From contig JAAEAF010006518.1 of assembly GCA_011037195.1 (NCBI GenBank), positions 1 to 64,000 on the forward strand: 64,000 nt of DNA. Direction: 5' to 3'. A program made the translations under genes and the position numbers. This DNA is from Triatoma infestans (lineage: Eukaryota; Arthropoda; Insecta; Hemiptera; Reduviidae). This document shows, in pieces, positions 41,830 to 53,513 of this stretch. Below the pieces are notes generated by a model. It worked only from the letters and a program-made list of their open reading frames with translations, did not search any database and was not told the origin of the DNA. The first letter of the stretch is position 1. The number at the start of each line of letters is the position of its first letter.

Positions 41830-42455
41830 AAGAATCCCTATTGTAATTTTTGGTGAAAAATCGGATATAAAAAAAAATTTCTGACACAGTCCAAACCCGA
41901 AGAACCTAAGGTATTTTACAATGAAACCTCGGGGCAAAACGTTGATTTCTAACAAACCACTGGACAAGGCCTTAAACCTTGAAACTTCAAGTAGTGTTTT
42001 TTGTTAATAAAGTAAAGCCTATTTTTTTTCAGGCGGGGGCTGTCCAACTACCAAATTAGGTGTCACAGACGGGAGCGGAGGCACCTAATTTACTATTAAC
42101 ATTTTTTAAACGAATATAAAATTTAACAGTTACATGCCGGGAATCAACTGGGGACCTCCGAGTTACAAGTACATTCTCAAAACCATTACACCAACACCTG
42201 CCACAGGTTAAGAAAGAGTTTTTCCATATACTTATTGCATTTTTATTGTACTGTCATGACTTTGGGGTCAATTTGATTTGCAAAAAGGATGAATTTGGCG
42301 TGTAAAATCTATTGTTTCTTAATATTATTATTTTTTTTTAAATAATTTTTTTAATATGATTTAAAAAAAAAAAATGAATGTATACAAAAATTCGACTCGT
42401 CTTATTGCCAAAAAATAAATAAATTAATTAATTATTAATTAAATAAAATTTATCA
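41830..42455. repeat. Interspersed family and F2 fragments, then AT-rich flank
   Basis: 41930-42010 contains GGGGCAAAACGTTGATTTCT and AACAAACCACTGGACAAGGC, an F2 module. 42300-42450 is AT-rich and is the 3' flank of the unrecognised gene. No clear polyadenylation signal is called. Confidence 0.45.
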
Positions 42456-42459
42456 ATTA

Positions 42460-42643
42460 TCACTTTCCCAGGCCAAACTTCATAAATATCAATTCTTTAC
42501 CTTTAGAAAGAATACTATCAACTGATGTATCTCCACCGGTCATTTCTGTTAGTTTTTGCATTAAATTAGGTGCATTATTTGTAGTCTGTTGTTGGGACGG
42601 TTGTATAATTGGTTTATTATCCATATGTTGTTGGCCAATATTC

Positions 42644-42682
<39 letters not shown>

Positions 42683-42861
42683 GTGGTAGTATTAGTAGGT
42701 TGTGCTGATGGTGGTGTAACTGGTAGTTGAGGATTCGGTGGTACAGTATACTTCCTAGCTAGACCTAATGATCTAGCCGCGCCGGTGACCAAGCCAGTAG
42801 TACCGGACAGTACACCTCCAACGCCTTCAGTTTTTTCATCACCAGCTGGACCTCTACCAAC
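42460..42861 (-). CDS. Unrecognised host protein, terminal exon with poly-Gln
   Basis: Acceptor TTTTGTTTCACGGTTTCAG precedes 42861; the exon has exactly 134 codons in phase 0 including TGA at 42462-42460. It begins VGRGPAGDEKTEGVGGVLSG and TTGLVTGAARSLGLARKYTV, passes through a Pro-rich stretch, 13 consecutive Gln (CAA/CAG mix, about 42644-42682), a further Gln/Asn-rich part, and ends DSILSKGKELIFMKFGLGK. The Gly/Ala-rich opening and short conserved-looking end suggest a real protein C-terminus, not transposon debris, but I do not recognise the family. Codon use and AT-rich flanks match the NIPSNAP exons. The preceding exon is probably 54899-54936. Confidence 0.72.
42641..42684 (-). repeat. 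CAA/CAG trinucleotide run encoding poly-Gln
   Basis: Thirteen uninterrupted Gln codons inside the terminal exon. Probably length-polymorphic. Confidence 0.85.
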
Positions 42862-42959
42862 CTGAAACCGTGAAACAAAACCTAACAGCCTGACGCGCCG
42901 CTTACTATCCGGTTCATTGTATTAATTAAAAAATATAGGTATACATATATATATATTGG

Positions 42960-43280
42960 AACCAGATAGCTGAGCGCTAAAATAAATAAAAAATCTGGTG
43001 TGAAACACTAACACTACTTTCTCTTACTGCAGTTTATAAAAATTTAAATGACAAATTTCCTTCCAACTCGTAATTTTTATTCAATATATTTACTTGTCTT
43101 CAAAAATTTTATATCAATTACAAAAATATAGACTTAATAAAATGACTTTTGGGGGGGCAGGGGGGAACCATACACTCATTCTCCCCCAAAAACTTCTATT
43201 TAAATGAATTTTTGTGGAAAAATAAAAGAAGTGATAGGTCCCCACATATAGTTAGTGCAACAAATTTAATGAAATCCATC
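42960..43280. repeat. Interspersed family fragment, intronic
   Basis: AAATCTGGTGTGAAACACTA, ACTTTCTCTTACTGCAG, 'atgacaaatttccttcc' and 'aagtgataggt' recur in the same order at 47.7, 50.6 and 58.3 kb. Confidence 0.6.
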
Positions 43281-43284
43281 CGTC

Positions 43285-43385
43285 AGAAATATTTTCTGTG
43301 ATAGCCTGCTTTCTTTTTGTGGTCATCCGAACCGGTTTTTGGGCGTTCGCCCATCATCAGGATATTTTTGTCAAACAACCATTTT
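43285..43385 (-). mobile_element. F1 foldback element, single arm (copy F)
   Basis: Runs from TGTGATAGCCTGCTTTCTTT through the core at 43324-43364 to TTGTCAAACAACC. On the minus strand: TATC, CTGATGA, T, GGGC, GAAC, GCCC, A, AAAA, CCGGTTCG, GATG. Stem II is perfect and the flanking U-G pair has become U-A, but GAAA has become AAAA. Confidence 0.7.
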
Positions 43386-43389
43386 GTTA

Positions 43390-43560
43390 TATATTCCGTT
43401 AAAACACACACACACACACAGAGCTGCACACAAACCAGACTATTCGCTGAATACATACTTTTCCTATTTCAGGGTATCCCAAAAACATGGATTTCCGATG
43501 AAAATTCAATTTAAAAAATTGGTACGATTGCAATAGGTTCCTCTTAATAGGAGGAACTTT
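43390..43560 (+). repeat. Interspersed family with internal CA microsatellite
   Basis: GTTAAAACACACACACACAC, ATTCGCTGAATACATA, 'tcagggtatcccaaaaacatg', GGATTTCCGATGAAAATTCA, ending near CCTCTTAATAGGAGGAAC. The parallel order at 48.8, 56.45 and 60.3 kb shows that the CA run is part of the repeat. Confidence 0.6.
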
Positions 43561-43679
43561 AAAGGACGGAAACCCTACGCTAATCCAAAGCGTCTCTGGG
43601 TTCCATATAGCTACCTCAAAGAACAATACCAGGTCTAGAACAAGAATGTAGACCCAGAATCTTACTCATCTAATTTTCA

Positions 43680-43940
43680 CCACAGTCCGGACAAATCGAA
43701 CCATAACCTTAATGAAAAACAGCCTAAGCTCTTTCACAGACATCCTGTTCCGATCAAAGGTTCCTTGGAAGCTATATATCCTCGCAATCCAGGCACAGTC
43801 TGTCATGAGATGTGTGGATATTTCTTCCTCTGTCTCCCATAAACTCTACACCTCCATTACGTAGAGATGTCTCCTTAAACCACAATGTCCCCCAAGTAAG
43901 GAATCCAACCAGATGCATGAGGTTGGGTTCCATAGGAACC
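43680..43940 (-). mobile_element. RNase H-bearing LINE C-terminal fragment, minus strand
   Basis: Matches 400-670: CCGATCAAAGGTTCCTTGGA, CACATCCTGTTC-type text, GAGATGTCTCCTTAAACCAC, CAACCAGATGCATGAG. Confidence 0.65.
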
Positions 43941-43944
43941 CTTA

Positions 43945-44560
43945 TCGGACCTGAACTGTTCTGCGGCGGCGTCGCGAGATGCCTCAGGAGTGTATTCATA
44001 AGGACATGGATGCACGATCGATCAAGTGAATGATGGGCTAAAACCCCAGGCCAAGGGAAGGCGAAAACGTTTTATTCATAGCTACTCGCCCAGGCTAACT
44101 GCAGAACTGCTCCAACTAGGCCGGGTGGCCATAAGGATAGTAGTTGGCGTTCTCACTGGCCATTGTAGACTTAATAAGCACATGTACGGCTTGTGCCTGG
44201 CAATGGATAGCCTGCGTAGGTTCTGTTAGGTAGAAGAGGAAACAGCACTGCACATTCTGTGCCAGTGCGAGGGGTCTTGTATGGCTGAGGTTTCGCTCTT
44301 TGTAGAGGAGAAGCTGACGCCTGCAAGCTTCAGCCAAGGGCCTCTCTCGGGTTATTAAGTCTATTAGGGAGACAGGACGCGAGAGGGTGCTCTGATCGGA
44401 GGATCTCTAAACCGAACTCACCTTAACCCATGAAGCCTCCCCGATTCCAAAGTTCAAATAAGGACAGGACTGGGGGAAGGGTTGCCACAAGAGACCCCTT
44501 GGAGCTCGCGTTGCACCAGGCTGGATAGCCAATCCCCCCACAGAATTCGAATCTATCAGA
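43945..44560 (+). mobile_element. RNase H-bearing LINE 3' end
   Basis: GPELFCGGVARCLRSVF, then IRIVVGVLTGHCRLNKHMYG, a stop, VEEETALHILCQCEG (Cys knuckle), EEKLTPASFSQGPLSG and a 3' UTR matching 19720-20025. Joined to the preceding minus-strand fragment at about 43943. Confidence 0.72.
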
Positions 44561-44587
44561 TGCATTTAGAAAGGTCCCGTAAAGTGC

Positions 44588-44625
44588 CCACACACACACA
44601 ACACACACACACACACACACACACA

Positions 44626-44670
<45 letters not shown>

Positions 44671-44672
44671 CA
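44588..44672 (+). repeat. CA dinucleotide microsatellite
   Basis: About 80 bp of (CA)n with minor interruptions (AACAC, AAGCAC), at the 3' side of a LINE end. Confidence 0.9.
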
Positions 44673-44719
44673 ACATCTCCATTAATAGCCCTGTCCGGAC
44701 CATCAATGAACATCTTGTA

Positions 44720-46015
44720 TGAATAGTTAGTATTATAATTTTAACGAAACCCGTCGGGTATTTTTATGAAGAAAATGGCAGAAAATTCAAAGGAAAAAAC
44801 TGTTCAGCAAGCCACCACTTCCGGTCAACCAATTTGGTCCAAAAAAATCGTTTGGAACCATTTTCGAGGATATTGTGCAAAACATGAAAAAGTCCATTCA
44901 GTAAATTTGGTAATATCAGGTTTGATCAATTTTTTTGACCAATGCCCTATTATAAATCAGATCATCAAGTTTGGTGGAAGTTAAACGAAACATCAAGTTT
45001 GAACTTTTTGAGAATTTACGTTTTTTTTGAGTTATGCTTAACACAAACACACATATATACAACCTCAAAGCATTGTATTTCCGAAAAAAAAAACTCATTT
45101 CAAAAATTTGACACAATTTCTATCTATGCAGACAAGCATTCCAGGTTTAAAGAAGAAAATCGTTGTAACCGTTTACAAGAAAAATTCCCCCTCCCCCACC
45201 AAACAACTTAAAAACCTATTCTGTAAAATCGCACTTCCCCCGGGGAACCGATTGTTTTCAAATTTGGAATTCTAATCAACGCTTTTAATATGTATCAATG
45301 TTACCAAAATTAGAAAAAAAAATTCAGTAAAGTCGCATTTCTGGTTGGTGAATTTTGCCCTAAACCTTTGTATCTGATACAATGGTAGTGTACCTAAACG
45401 GAATATTAAATGTGGGGAGGTTGCTGTGATTTTGCGTATTTCGAGATTACACTATGCCATTTGGTAAAAATCTATTTTTTTTTCTTACTCAGGGAACCTC
45501 AAGCATAGGAATAAGACAAAAAAATCGTATAGTTTAAACTTTACAACCATTTCTTTAATAATGGAATGTTTGCTAAAGGTTTATTAGTGACCACCTCCAA
45601 CAACACAGAAACCCTTCTCTATAATAAAATTTCTTGAAAAAAAATTTAAAAAATAGTATTTCCTCAAAATATGTATTTCCGGGGAGGAAACTCAATTATC
45701 ATTGCAATATCTCTTACAGCAGTAAGGGAAAGTAAACAAAACATTAAAAAAATAAAAAAACCTTATTGTTCCCTTAGAAGGGTGATAAAGCCCCCTACAG
45801 TGTGAGGCTTCTCTAATTTGGGCCAAATGTGCTACTGGCAGCAATTTTAGATGCACAATTTTTTTCTTTTTTTTTTCATTAAATTTAACATACAGGGTGA
45901 TAACTTTAACATGCACCACCAAATTGTCTTAGAAAATACGACAAATAGAAAAACAAATTACAGATGATATCCTACTTATCAATTGTTTTCCAAAAATATC
46001 CCAAATATATTATCA
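44720..46015. repeat. Interspersed family fragments
   Basis: Several blocks of the unclassified family: CCACTTCCGGTCAACCAATT, 'ggattttgccc...tgatacaatggtag', 'acctcaaagcattgtatttccg' and others. About 45890-45990 contains 'acatacagggtgataactttaacatgcac', partly repeated in reverse at 47260-47300, so the F1 elements between them sit inside another inverted structure. Confidence 0.45.
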
Positions 46016-46019
46016 ATTA

Positions 46020-46165
46020 TTTCAAAACTGTTGCGACTGAGTTCGCAGAGCTGGAAAGCATCTAGGATTAGCCTGCTTTATTTTATGTGGCGTTCGACTA
46101 GTTTCGAAGCGTCCATCCATCATCAAGGTTGTCTTGATAAAAAAAAAATGTGATAATACGAGAAA
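46020..46165 (-). mobile_element. F1 foldback element, decayed arm (copy G)
   Basis: CGCAGAGCTGGAAAGCATCT, TTAGCCTGCTTTATTTTATG, then on the minus strand CTTGATGA, a diverged stem II, CGAAACTAGTCGAACG. Core C3 is changed to T. Confidence 0.6.
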
Positions 46166-46784
46166 AAAATACGTTGAAAATTTGCTGAGTTATTCAATTT
46201 TTGATTGTAGAGAAATTCTCTTGCCTTTTCTGGTTGCTATTATTCCACATTTTTTTTTTAAGTTTATTGTCAAATAAGATAAAAAGATGGGAGCGATTAA
46301 TGTAAATGTACGAATAATGGGATTATTGAATAGGTGGAATTTCCCGATGATGGGCAGATGAAAAATCCAGATATTACATATGAGACAATGGTATGGTGCG
46401 GGGGATCAACTTGCAGGTCCGTAAATTTTTAACAATGATATCAGGGTAAATGGATGGGGCACGGCACGGGGAGAAAATCCTATTCAGTGGGACCCGACCT
46501 GACGTTCTGTGGATACCTTAAAAAAAAAAGAAAAAGAAAAAAAAGCAAGTATACGGCAACTTAAATCCTTGTCACCCGAGTAGAAGAACTTTAAAGAATT
46601 TCTGAAGCTTGCTCAAGAAAACCGTCTTGATTCTATAATGAGCGTAGTCAATAAAAAGTGGAAAAAAAGGGGCGTGTCTTTGCATTTTTTTAATGATGAT
46701 GGTCATGATGGTGGGAGTGGAAAAAAATATGTGGTACAATTTGAAATAAGAAAAAAAAGTTACGAAATATCCGAGATATTTTCC

Positions 46785-47185
46785 CGTAATAGGTTCTGTA
46801 GCCATCGACCGGTTACGGGGACGGTCCCGCCCATCATCAGCATGTTTTGATAAAACAGTTTGATAGAACATAGAATTGCCCAGAGCAAAAATATGCAGTT
46901 GCAATTGCGCAGTTATTTAATGATGTTTATGGTGAAACCACTAGTATATAAACCACTGTTTTGTCCTGTGCAAGACTGCAATTGCGCAGTTATTTAATGA
47001 TGTTTATGGTGAAACCACTAGTATATAAACCACTGTTTTGTCCTGTGCAAGACTGTGTTATCACACTGTTTTTATAAATTTAGCCTTGATAATGGGTGAA
47101 CGTTCCAAAACCAGTCGATGATGATGACCATAAAATGAAGCAAGCTGTCACGGATGCTTTCCAGCTCTGCGCCGCAACCGCAACA
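46785..47185. mobile_element. F1 foldback element with expanded centre (copy H/I)
   Basis: The left arm core at 46803-46844 (minus) keeps CTGATGA, but GAAA is GTAA and stem I is mismatched. The right arm core at 47082-47120 (plus) reads CTTGATAA, GGGTGAACGTTCC, AAAACC, AGTCGATG. The outer right edge continues AAGCAAGCTGTCACGGATGC and TTTCCAGCTCTGCG. Between the arms lies a perfect 77-bp tandem duplication. Confidence 0.72.
46901..47054 (+). repeat. Perfect 77-bp tandem duplication
   Basis: Units 46901-46977 and 46978-47054 are identical, opening GCAATTGCGCAGTTATTTAA and closing TCCTGTGCAAGACT. It overlaps the inner end of the F1 right arm (TGCAAGACTG). Confidence 0.95.
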
Positions 47186-47199
47186 GTTTTGAAATAATG

Positions 47200-47700
47200 G
47201 ATAACATATTTGGAGTATTATTTGGAATTTATTTTAATCTATCTGACGTACTTTGCAAAAGAAGTGGGTGGTGCATGTTAAAAATGTCACCCTGTATTCC
47301 TTTTTTATACGTATATATATATAAAAAAAAAAAAAATATTTCAGAACAGAATCTGTGTAAAATTAAAGTTAAATAAATAGCTAAAATTTACTATTTTTAA
47401 TTTTCTATGTATATATAATATTTTTTTTAAACAAAAATAATTAATAATTAATTAGTCTATTTATTTATAATATATTCAGGCATTCCACAAACATCACTAA
47501 AATTGACATGCCCTCATATAAAAATTAAAAATAAAAGTTAAAAAATAAAAAAGAATTTGCATTGCATTTTATAGTGTACAATTATTTAAATTTGTAGCAA
47601 TTAAGTTTTCAAAATTAGTGAAAGCAGTAAAAACTACAAAAAAAAAAAATAAATAAATTACAGAAGAAATTCAAAAATGAAATGAAAAACAGAAAAAAAA
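47200..47700. other. AT-rich intronic sequence
   Basis: Low-complexity A/T with (TA)n at about 47305-47320. No gene is seen. Confidence 0.4.
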
Positions 47701-48000
47701 AAAATCTGGTGTGAAACACTCACACGACTTTCTCTTACTGCAATTAATAATATTTTCAAAATGGACAAATGAATTTCCCGAATAAACTTGGAAATTTTTT
47801 ACTCAGTTGACCTAATATAAAAGTAGGAAGGGGATATATGTTGTCTAGGACCCTTGGCAAGTAGAAACAGAATGTTTGTTTTTTTTAACACTGATAATCC
47901 AGAAGAGTGTGCCGAAACATTACACAAAATCAAATAATTAAAATGTTTAAAATTAAGTTATATAATCTTTCAAGCATCCGCAGCTATCAATGTCATGTAG
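47700..48000 (+). repeat. Interspersed family fragment
   Basis: AAATCTGGTGTGAAACACTC, ACACGACTTTCTCTTACTGC and 'atggacaaatgaatttcccg' parallel 43.0 and 50.6 kb. Confidence 0.6.
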
Positions 48001-48004
48001 AACA

Positions 48005-48275
48005 TTATTAAGTAGTCAGGTTGAGACCGCGTTATCTGTGGTTTATTACAAACCAGCAGGTTTCACCCATATTACTACACAAATAAGCTTCTTCAGGGTA
48101 GTGTGGCCTGTGAAGTAGGAAACAAAATCTCAGAAACTTCACTACTAAAACATAATATTTTGTTTTTAGCTTTAAAATCGACACTATCCTGAACGAAGGT
48201 TATTTTAATATGGTCAAAACGTCGGTTTATAACAAAATCACTGACGCGGATTCAGCCCGAAGGATCTATTATCAT
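48005..48275. mobile_element. F2 foldback element
   Basis: Left arm GGTTGAGACCGCGTTATCTG, GTGGTTTATTACAAACC, then CCCATATTACTACACAAATA and AGCTTCTTCAGGGTAGTG. Right arm CACTATCCTGAACGAAGGTT, ATTTTAATATGGTCAAAACG, TCGGTTTATAACAAAATCAC, TGACGCGGATTCAGCCCG. The arms are inverted copies around about 60 bp. No ORF. Confidence 0.65.
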
Positions 48276-48289
48276 TTTTACATGTTAAA

Positions 48290-51200
48290 CAGGTTTCAAA
48301 TAAAAAAAATGATACGTTTATATCTGAGTACTTAATATTCCAAGTTTAAGAAAATGTCTAAAGCAGTTTTCGAGAAAATTAAAAAAAAATTCAAAAACCT
48401 ATTCTGTGAAGTTACTATTTCCGATTAACCGATTTTCTACGAATCTGTAATTCTAGCAATGCTTTTAATATATATTAAATATATAAGTGGTAGAACCATA
48501 AATTGTATTGAAGTGGTATTTTAGAGGAAAATTTAACGCTACTGTTCCCCAAAAACCCCACAATAAAAACAAAAAAACAAAAATTATTCCCGAAAAAAAA
48601 GCGGATTTAAATAAAAGTGATAGGTATTTTTTAGGATAGTATACAAATTTATGTTGAAAAAGAAAATTTACGTTGTACCATTAGCTGGGGTTGGAGCAGT
48701 TGCTGGATTTTGGGCCAAAACTTTTGTGTCAGATTGCTGTGGTAGTATGTAAACCGGAATTACCAAGCTTGAACTTCCTGGTTTTTTTTTTTATTATTTT
48801 GGAGATATTTTGTTAAAAAAACACACACACAAAGGAAGCATTATGATCGTTCCAGATTTTTCGAAATTTTAAAATTCAGCGGAAATCCATGTTTATGAGG
48901 TCCTCCCCTGAACAAGAAAAGAAGTATTAATGAAAGCGAATGGTCTGTATATATGCGTATGTGTATATTAACAGAATATCTTAAAAAACGAAAAGTTACA
49001 GGAAGCTCAAACTTGGTATTCCGTTTAGATAATACCACCGCATCAGACACCAAGATTTCAGGCAAAATCCATTCACTGGAAGTGCGACGACTTTACTCGT
49101 AATTTTCTCAAAAATGGCTTCAACGAATTTTCTTTAAGCTCTGTATACTACCTACCTACACACACACACACAAACACACACATAAATATCTTATCACTTT
49201 TATTTAAAAAAAACATTTTCCCGGATAAAATTGAATTTTGGGGGGCGGGAGAATCTGCGGAGAATAGTAACATTATGCTTTCCTCTAAAGTACACTTTAA
49301 TAGAAGCATTGATAGAATTTCAATTTGGGAGGTGGGATCGGTGTACGGTACGTGCCGACTTTCCTGAATAGGTTTTTTTGAGTTGGGGGGGTTTAATTTT
49401 TTTGGAAAATGGTAACAACGATACCCCTTGTACAAATTTGCACAAACTTTATAGCTTAAAGCGCTTCTTCATATAAGGCCGCTCAGGTAAAATCCCCTAC
49501 CACCATTTTTAAGGCCAGCCCAACTAAATGTTGTAAACTTTGTAATTTAAAAAAAAAATTCATGATTAAATTGTATCAATTAAAAGTAAGAGAAAGTCAT
49601 GTGAGTCGGTTTCACAATATTCTATTTGTGGAATTTTATTTAAATCTGCAATGTTAATTATTATAAACGTTTAATTAGGTTTGTATTTCCATTATAAAGG
49701 TGATGGTGGATTACTGTTGTGCTGCTGTATCTGGGGGGCCGTCCCTCAGTCTCGAAGCCCTTTTAGCAAAAGTTTTTCTAATGTTAGTATAAACTGAAAC
49801 CAAATTTCGAAATGGGGGGCCTCACAACCCCCAAAACCTCTAAAAGTTATAGTTTATTTTTAATTCAGTTATAGTTACAAAAATTGGTAAACGGTATAAT
49901 TATATTATTTAAATTTATTCTATTCAACAAAATACGAACCACAGGATTACCATTTTTTAACACTCTCTTCCTCAAAAGTAAGAATTATAGTAATCGTGTC
50001 AAATTTTCAATATCGAGTTTTCATTGGAAATACACGTTTTGGAGGTGCCCTGAATCCAAAAAAAGTAGTTATTAGAAATTGGTATGTGAGTGTAAGTGTA
50101 CATTTGAGCATAGCTCAAAAACAAACAAAAAAATCTGGTAAAAACTCTCAATTCGAAAATTTTACACGATTGTAATAATTTCTCTCATTACGAGTAAAAA
50201 GTGAGTAAAAATAAAGATAATAATGTAAAATAAAATATTTGGCAATATTTTCTTTACATACTCGAGATCAGAGGGTTTTTACTCATTCTGGCATCTGAAC
50301 GAGAGAATTGTAAAAAGGTATTTCATTCTCGAGTTAAATATTTTAGGGAGAACCCTTCCCCCATAAAAACCCCCCAAAAAAAATTTTCCCCGGTTAGAGG
50401 AAATGAGTTAAAGAAAATCGTTGAAACCGACACTTTCGGTGGATGGATTTTTTGTTTGCTTGAAATCTTCGGATCCAGTTATGACAGTAGTATCAAAATG
50501 GTCATACTAGCACGTTTGAAATTTCTTTTTTTCGTTCGACTATTTTGTTATTTTTGCTTTTGTACTGATTTAGGGGACCCCAAAAACGACAGCTTCGAAA
50601 ATATAACACGATATTTATGATATTTTCACGATGGTGTAAAACTCTCACAGACTTTCTCTTACTGCTGTTTAATTAATGAGACACAAAATGACAAATTTTC
50701 TTTTAATCAAAATTTACTCATTTGTCTTAAGTCATAGATATTAGAGGTAGTGGGGTGGGAGACACAAATAGGAACTGTGAAGAAACCTAGGCAGATATTG
50801 AATGTGATTACATTATACTCCCCTCAGTAAAGAAGTGCCAATTATATTAAACAAACACAAAATTTGCAAATTTTTACTTCGCAGAAATCTCCTAAAAACT
50901 AAAAAAAAAAACCGGTAACCAATTTTATTCTTAAATTTAAATTCTAGCATACTTCTAATGTATATTTAATATCAGTAAAGACCATATATTGTACTAAAAG
51001 TGTATCTTGGTGTAAGCCTTAACGCAAATTTACCCCACCCCCTTGCCCTTAGAAACCTATCAACAAAGTTTTGAGCTGCCTTACAATATATTATTCACCC
51101 AACATACCCCCCCCCCAAACTCCGATATAAAAAATCTGACATTTACGGCAAAATTATTTCTTTGGTGTTCTCCTACGAGCCCTTTCCCTCCCCCTAAAAA
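48290..51200. repeat. Unclassified interspersed family, several copies in both orientations
   Basis: Blocks recur in mirrored order: 'ggattttgggccaaaacttttgtgtcagat' at 48700 plus and its reverse at 49000-49075; CA runs at 48825 and, reversed side, 49158-49181; GTAAGAGAAAGTCATGTGAG at 49589 and CACAGACTTTCTCTTACTGC at 50646. The pattern suggests head-to-head insertions of an element of roughly 1 kb. About 50260-50345 holds an F3 CTCGAG-bounded module. No coding capacity was seen. Confidence 0.5.
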
Positions 51201-52250
51201 CTAAGACCTATCCCTAAATGTCCTGGAATAAAAAAATTGAAATTTTTTTTTTAAATTTTATACTACCTACAAAGTTCGTGAAATTCCAGTAGGTATCCAA
51301 AAATTCTTAATTTTTTTTTTTTGCCCTGAAAAAGGCAATTAAATCTTGTTTTATATTGTTTTTGTACGAATTTTTATGATAAGAACGCTAAAAAAATTAA
51401 CAAAATAAAAAAACTGAGCGAAACCAGGCAACTAAGCGGCGGGTAGTATACCGAAAAAACTAGTAGTGGGAAAGAAATAGCACATGCGCAAGAGTGCGTA
51501 GAAAAATAAAAAATAATAATAAAAAAAAAGGAAGTAACAAAAAAATCAAATAGTCTCGCCAGTAATTATTTGCGTTTTAAATATATATTATACTTTTTTA
51601 AGAGTGCTTTTATGGTCAGGCGATGTGCGTTTGATATAGCCACGGCCAAAATTACAAATAAAAAATTAAAAAAAAAAATTGTTATAAACAAATAATAATA
51701 AAAAAAAAATAATTATACTAAAATAAAAATAAAAAATTGTAACAACTAAATCTAATATAAGCAGTAGCAATAATCTATTTTAATTTGTATATTAAAAAAA
51801 TAAATAATAAACATAAAATAAAATAATTAATAAAATAGATAAAAAATAAATTTTGCAGAAAATGAAAAAATTTGTTCAATTTCAATAAATACTGATGCAG
51901 TAGGTAATGATTATTAATTTGGAAACTTTTCTTTTGATTTTGTAAGATCATGTATTTTTTTTATTGAGTTGTAAATAGATAAACATATATAATTAAAAAA
52001 ATATATATATATATATAAATATTTTATTTACTTAAGTAAAAGTACCACTTTTTTATTCGAGTTCAAGTTATTAATATTGACAAATTCGAATCGCTTATTA
52101 GTATTATAGAATCGTAATAATAATGTTGAAATGGCACTATAGATCCCCCACTCCCCCAAATTATCTCCCTTAACTGAATTTTCCCCAAAAAATGTTAATA
52201 GTAAAGTTGAAAATATCAAGTTTAAAAAAAAATCGTTGAAAATCGGTGTA
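51200..52250. other. AT-rich intronic sequence
   Basis: Almost pure A/T between 51490 and 52060 with (AT)n at about 51995-52018. No gene is seen. Confidence 0.4.
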
Positions 52251-52579
52251 TGGGATGGGGGGGGAACTGAAAAATCTATTCAATAAACCGGTCGAACCGA
52301 TTACCCAGTCGTAAAATCAATCTTAAAAGCTTCAACCAAAGGCTAGTCAAACTAGAAGAATCTACCATTAGAACAAGCAATTGGCCAAATCAGTTGCTGC
52401 AACAGGCTTCTCACGCTACACTATTTTACATTACATCACTCTTCTCTCGGTAACTCTACCCTCTATTTAAGAATTTGCCTTATTTAAGTTCTAAATCTTT
52501 TATATCTTGGAATCATAATATAACATGCATCAAAAATACTTATCTAATCTAAATTTAGCTATGTAATGTAGACCCTGGT

Positions 52580-53164
52580 GTGATCCATCCTAAGATTCAC
52601 CGCACTCCGAATAAATCGGACCATAACGTTAAAGGAAAAAAATAGCCTAAGTTCTCACCCAAGCAATCTGGGAGTTTCTATCTCTGTCTTACAAACTAAA
52701 ATGGGGTCTCGGGGTATTAGAGGTAGAGGTGTCTCCTTAAAATCACTATGCCTAGTAAGGGATACAACCAGATACTTGAGAGTGGTCTGTGAAAGACATC
52801 TCACTGATAGCCTTGTCTGGAATCCCAATGAGCGTCATAGACTGCCGACAACCCATTGAGCTCATCCATATGAGTGCTGTGAAGCTATCCATGACTGGGA
52901 AGCTTGGCAGACTTATGTTAAAAACACACCAACAGCAAGCTCGGGTCCAATAAAAGGGAGAGAGAGGCGGCTTATTTTAGTAAATCTATCCACTTCAACG
53001 TTTCACTGGAGGTGTTACATGAAAGAGAGTTGTCTTGGATAGAACGGAATGGAAAAGCATAATGGGTCTGGATGTCAGAAGAAAAATGAACCTGCCCATT
53101 ACGTAGAAGCATCTCCTTGAACCACAATGCCCAACCAGATAGTAAACCAACCAGTTGCCTGTAA
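52580..53164 (-). mobile_element. RNase H-bearing LINE, minus strand, left half of an interrupted copy
   Basis: Matches 400-1250 in pieces: ATTCACCGCACTCCGAATAA, GAGGTGTCTCCTTAAAATCA, AACCCATTGAGCTCATCCAT, GCTGTGAAGCTATCCATGAC, GCAAGCTCGGGTCCAATAAA. It breaks at AACCAACCAGTTGCCTGTAA, where a second LINE is inserted, and resumes at 53514. Confidence 0.7.
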
Positions 53165-53513
53165 GATCATTCTTACGGGATTTCTCACGGGGCACTGTAG
53201 ACTCAGGGGACACCTGAAGAAGCTGGGCCTAGAAATTGATGGCACATGCAGATTCTGTGGGAAGACAGAGGAAACTCCGATACATCTCCTCACCGACTGT
53301 GACGCCGTTATCCAAAGAAGATTTAACAGCCTGGGTTGTTACTAGGTGGGGACGGTGAAATACCAACCCTAGAACCCTCCAGGATTCTGGGATTCCTTAC
53401 GGAGCTCAAACTAGAGAGGATGCTATAGATGAGCAAGCTCACCTACGGTACCAGAGGAGGTACAATAGATCACTTAATGGTGCAGTACATGAACCCTCAA
53501 AAAAAAAAAAAAA
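53165..53513 (+). mobile_element. RNase H-bearing LINE 3' end, nested insertion with poly-A
   Basis: Encodes TGFLTGHCRLRGHLKKLGLE, then IDGTCRFCGKTEETPIHLLT and DCDAVIQRRFN, then a short 3' UTR and (A)15. It is flanked by CAGTTGCCTGTAA (53152-53164) and CAGATGCCTGAAA (53514-53526), a target-site duplication with two differences. The best-preserved knuckle of this LINE family in the window. Confidence 0.85.

Noticed and set aside
42460..42792. Treating the poly-Gln ORF as an intronless gene starting at MVTGAARS
   Set aside because: A strong acceptor at 42862-42863 and 22 further in-frame codons upstream show that it is an internal piece of a spliced gene.
44482..44713. ORFs with long Thr-His or Val-Cys repeats
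   Set aside because: Translations of a CA microsatellite; not genes.
48005..48275. F2 module as a second hammerhead ribozyme
   Set aside because: CTGAAGA-like and GAAAC boxes exist, but GAAACGTC leaves no bases for stem III and the flanks do not form stem I.
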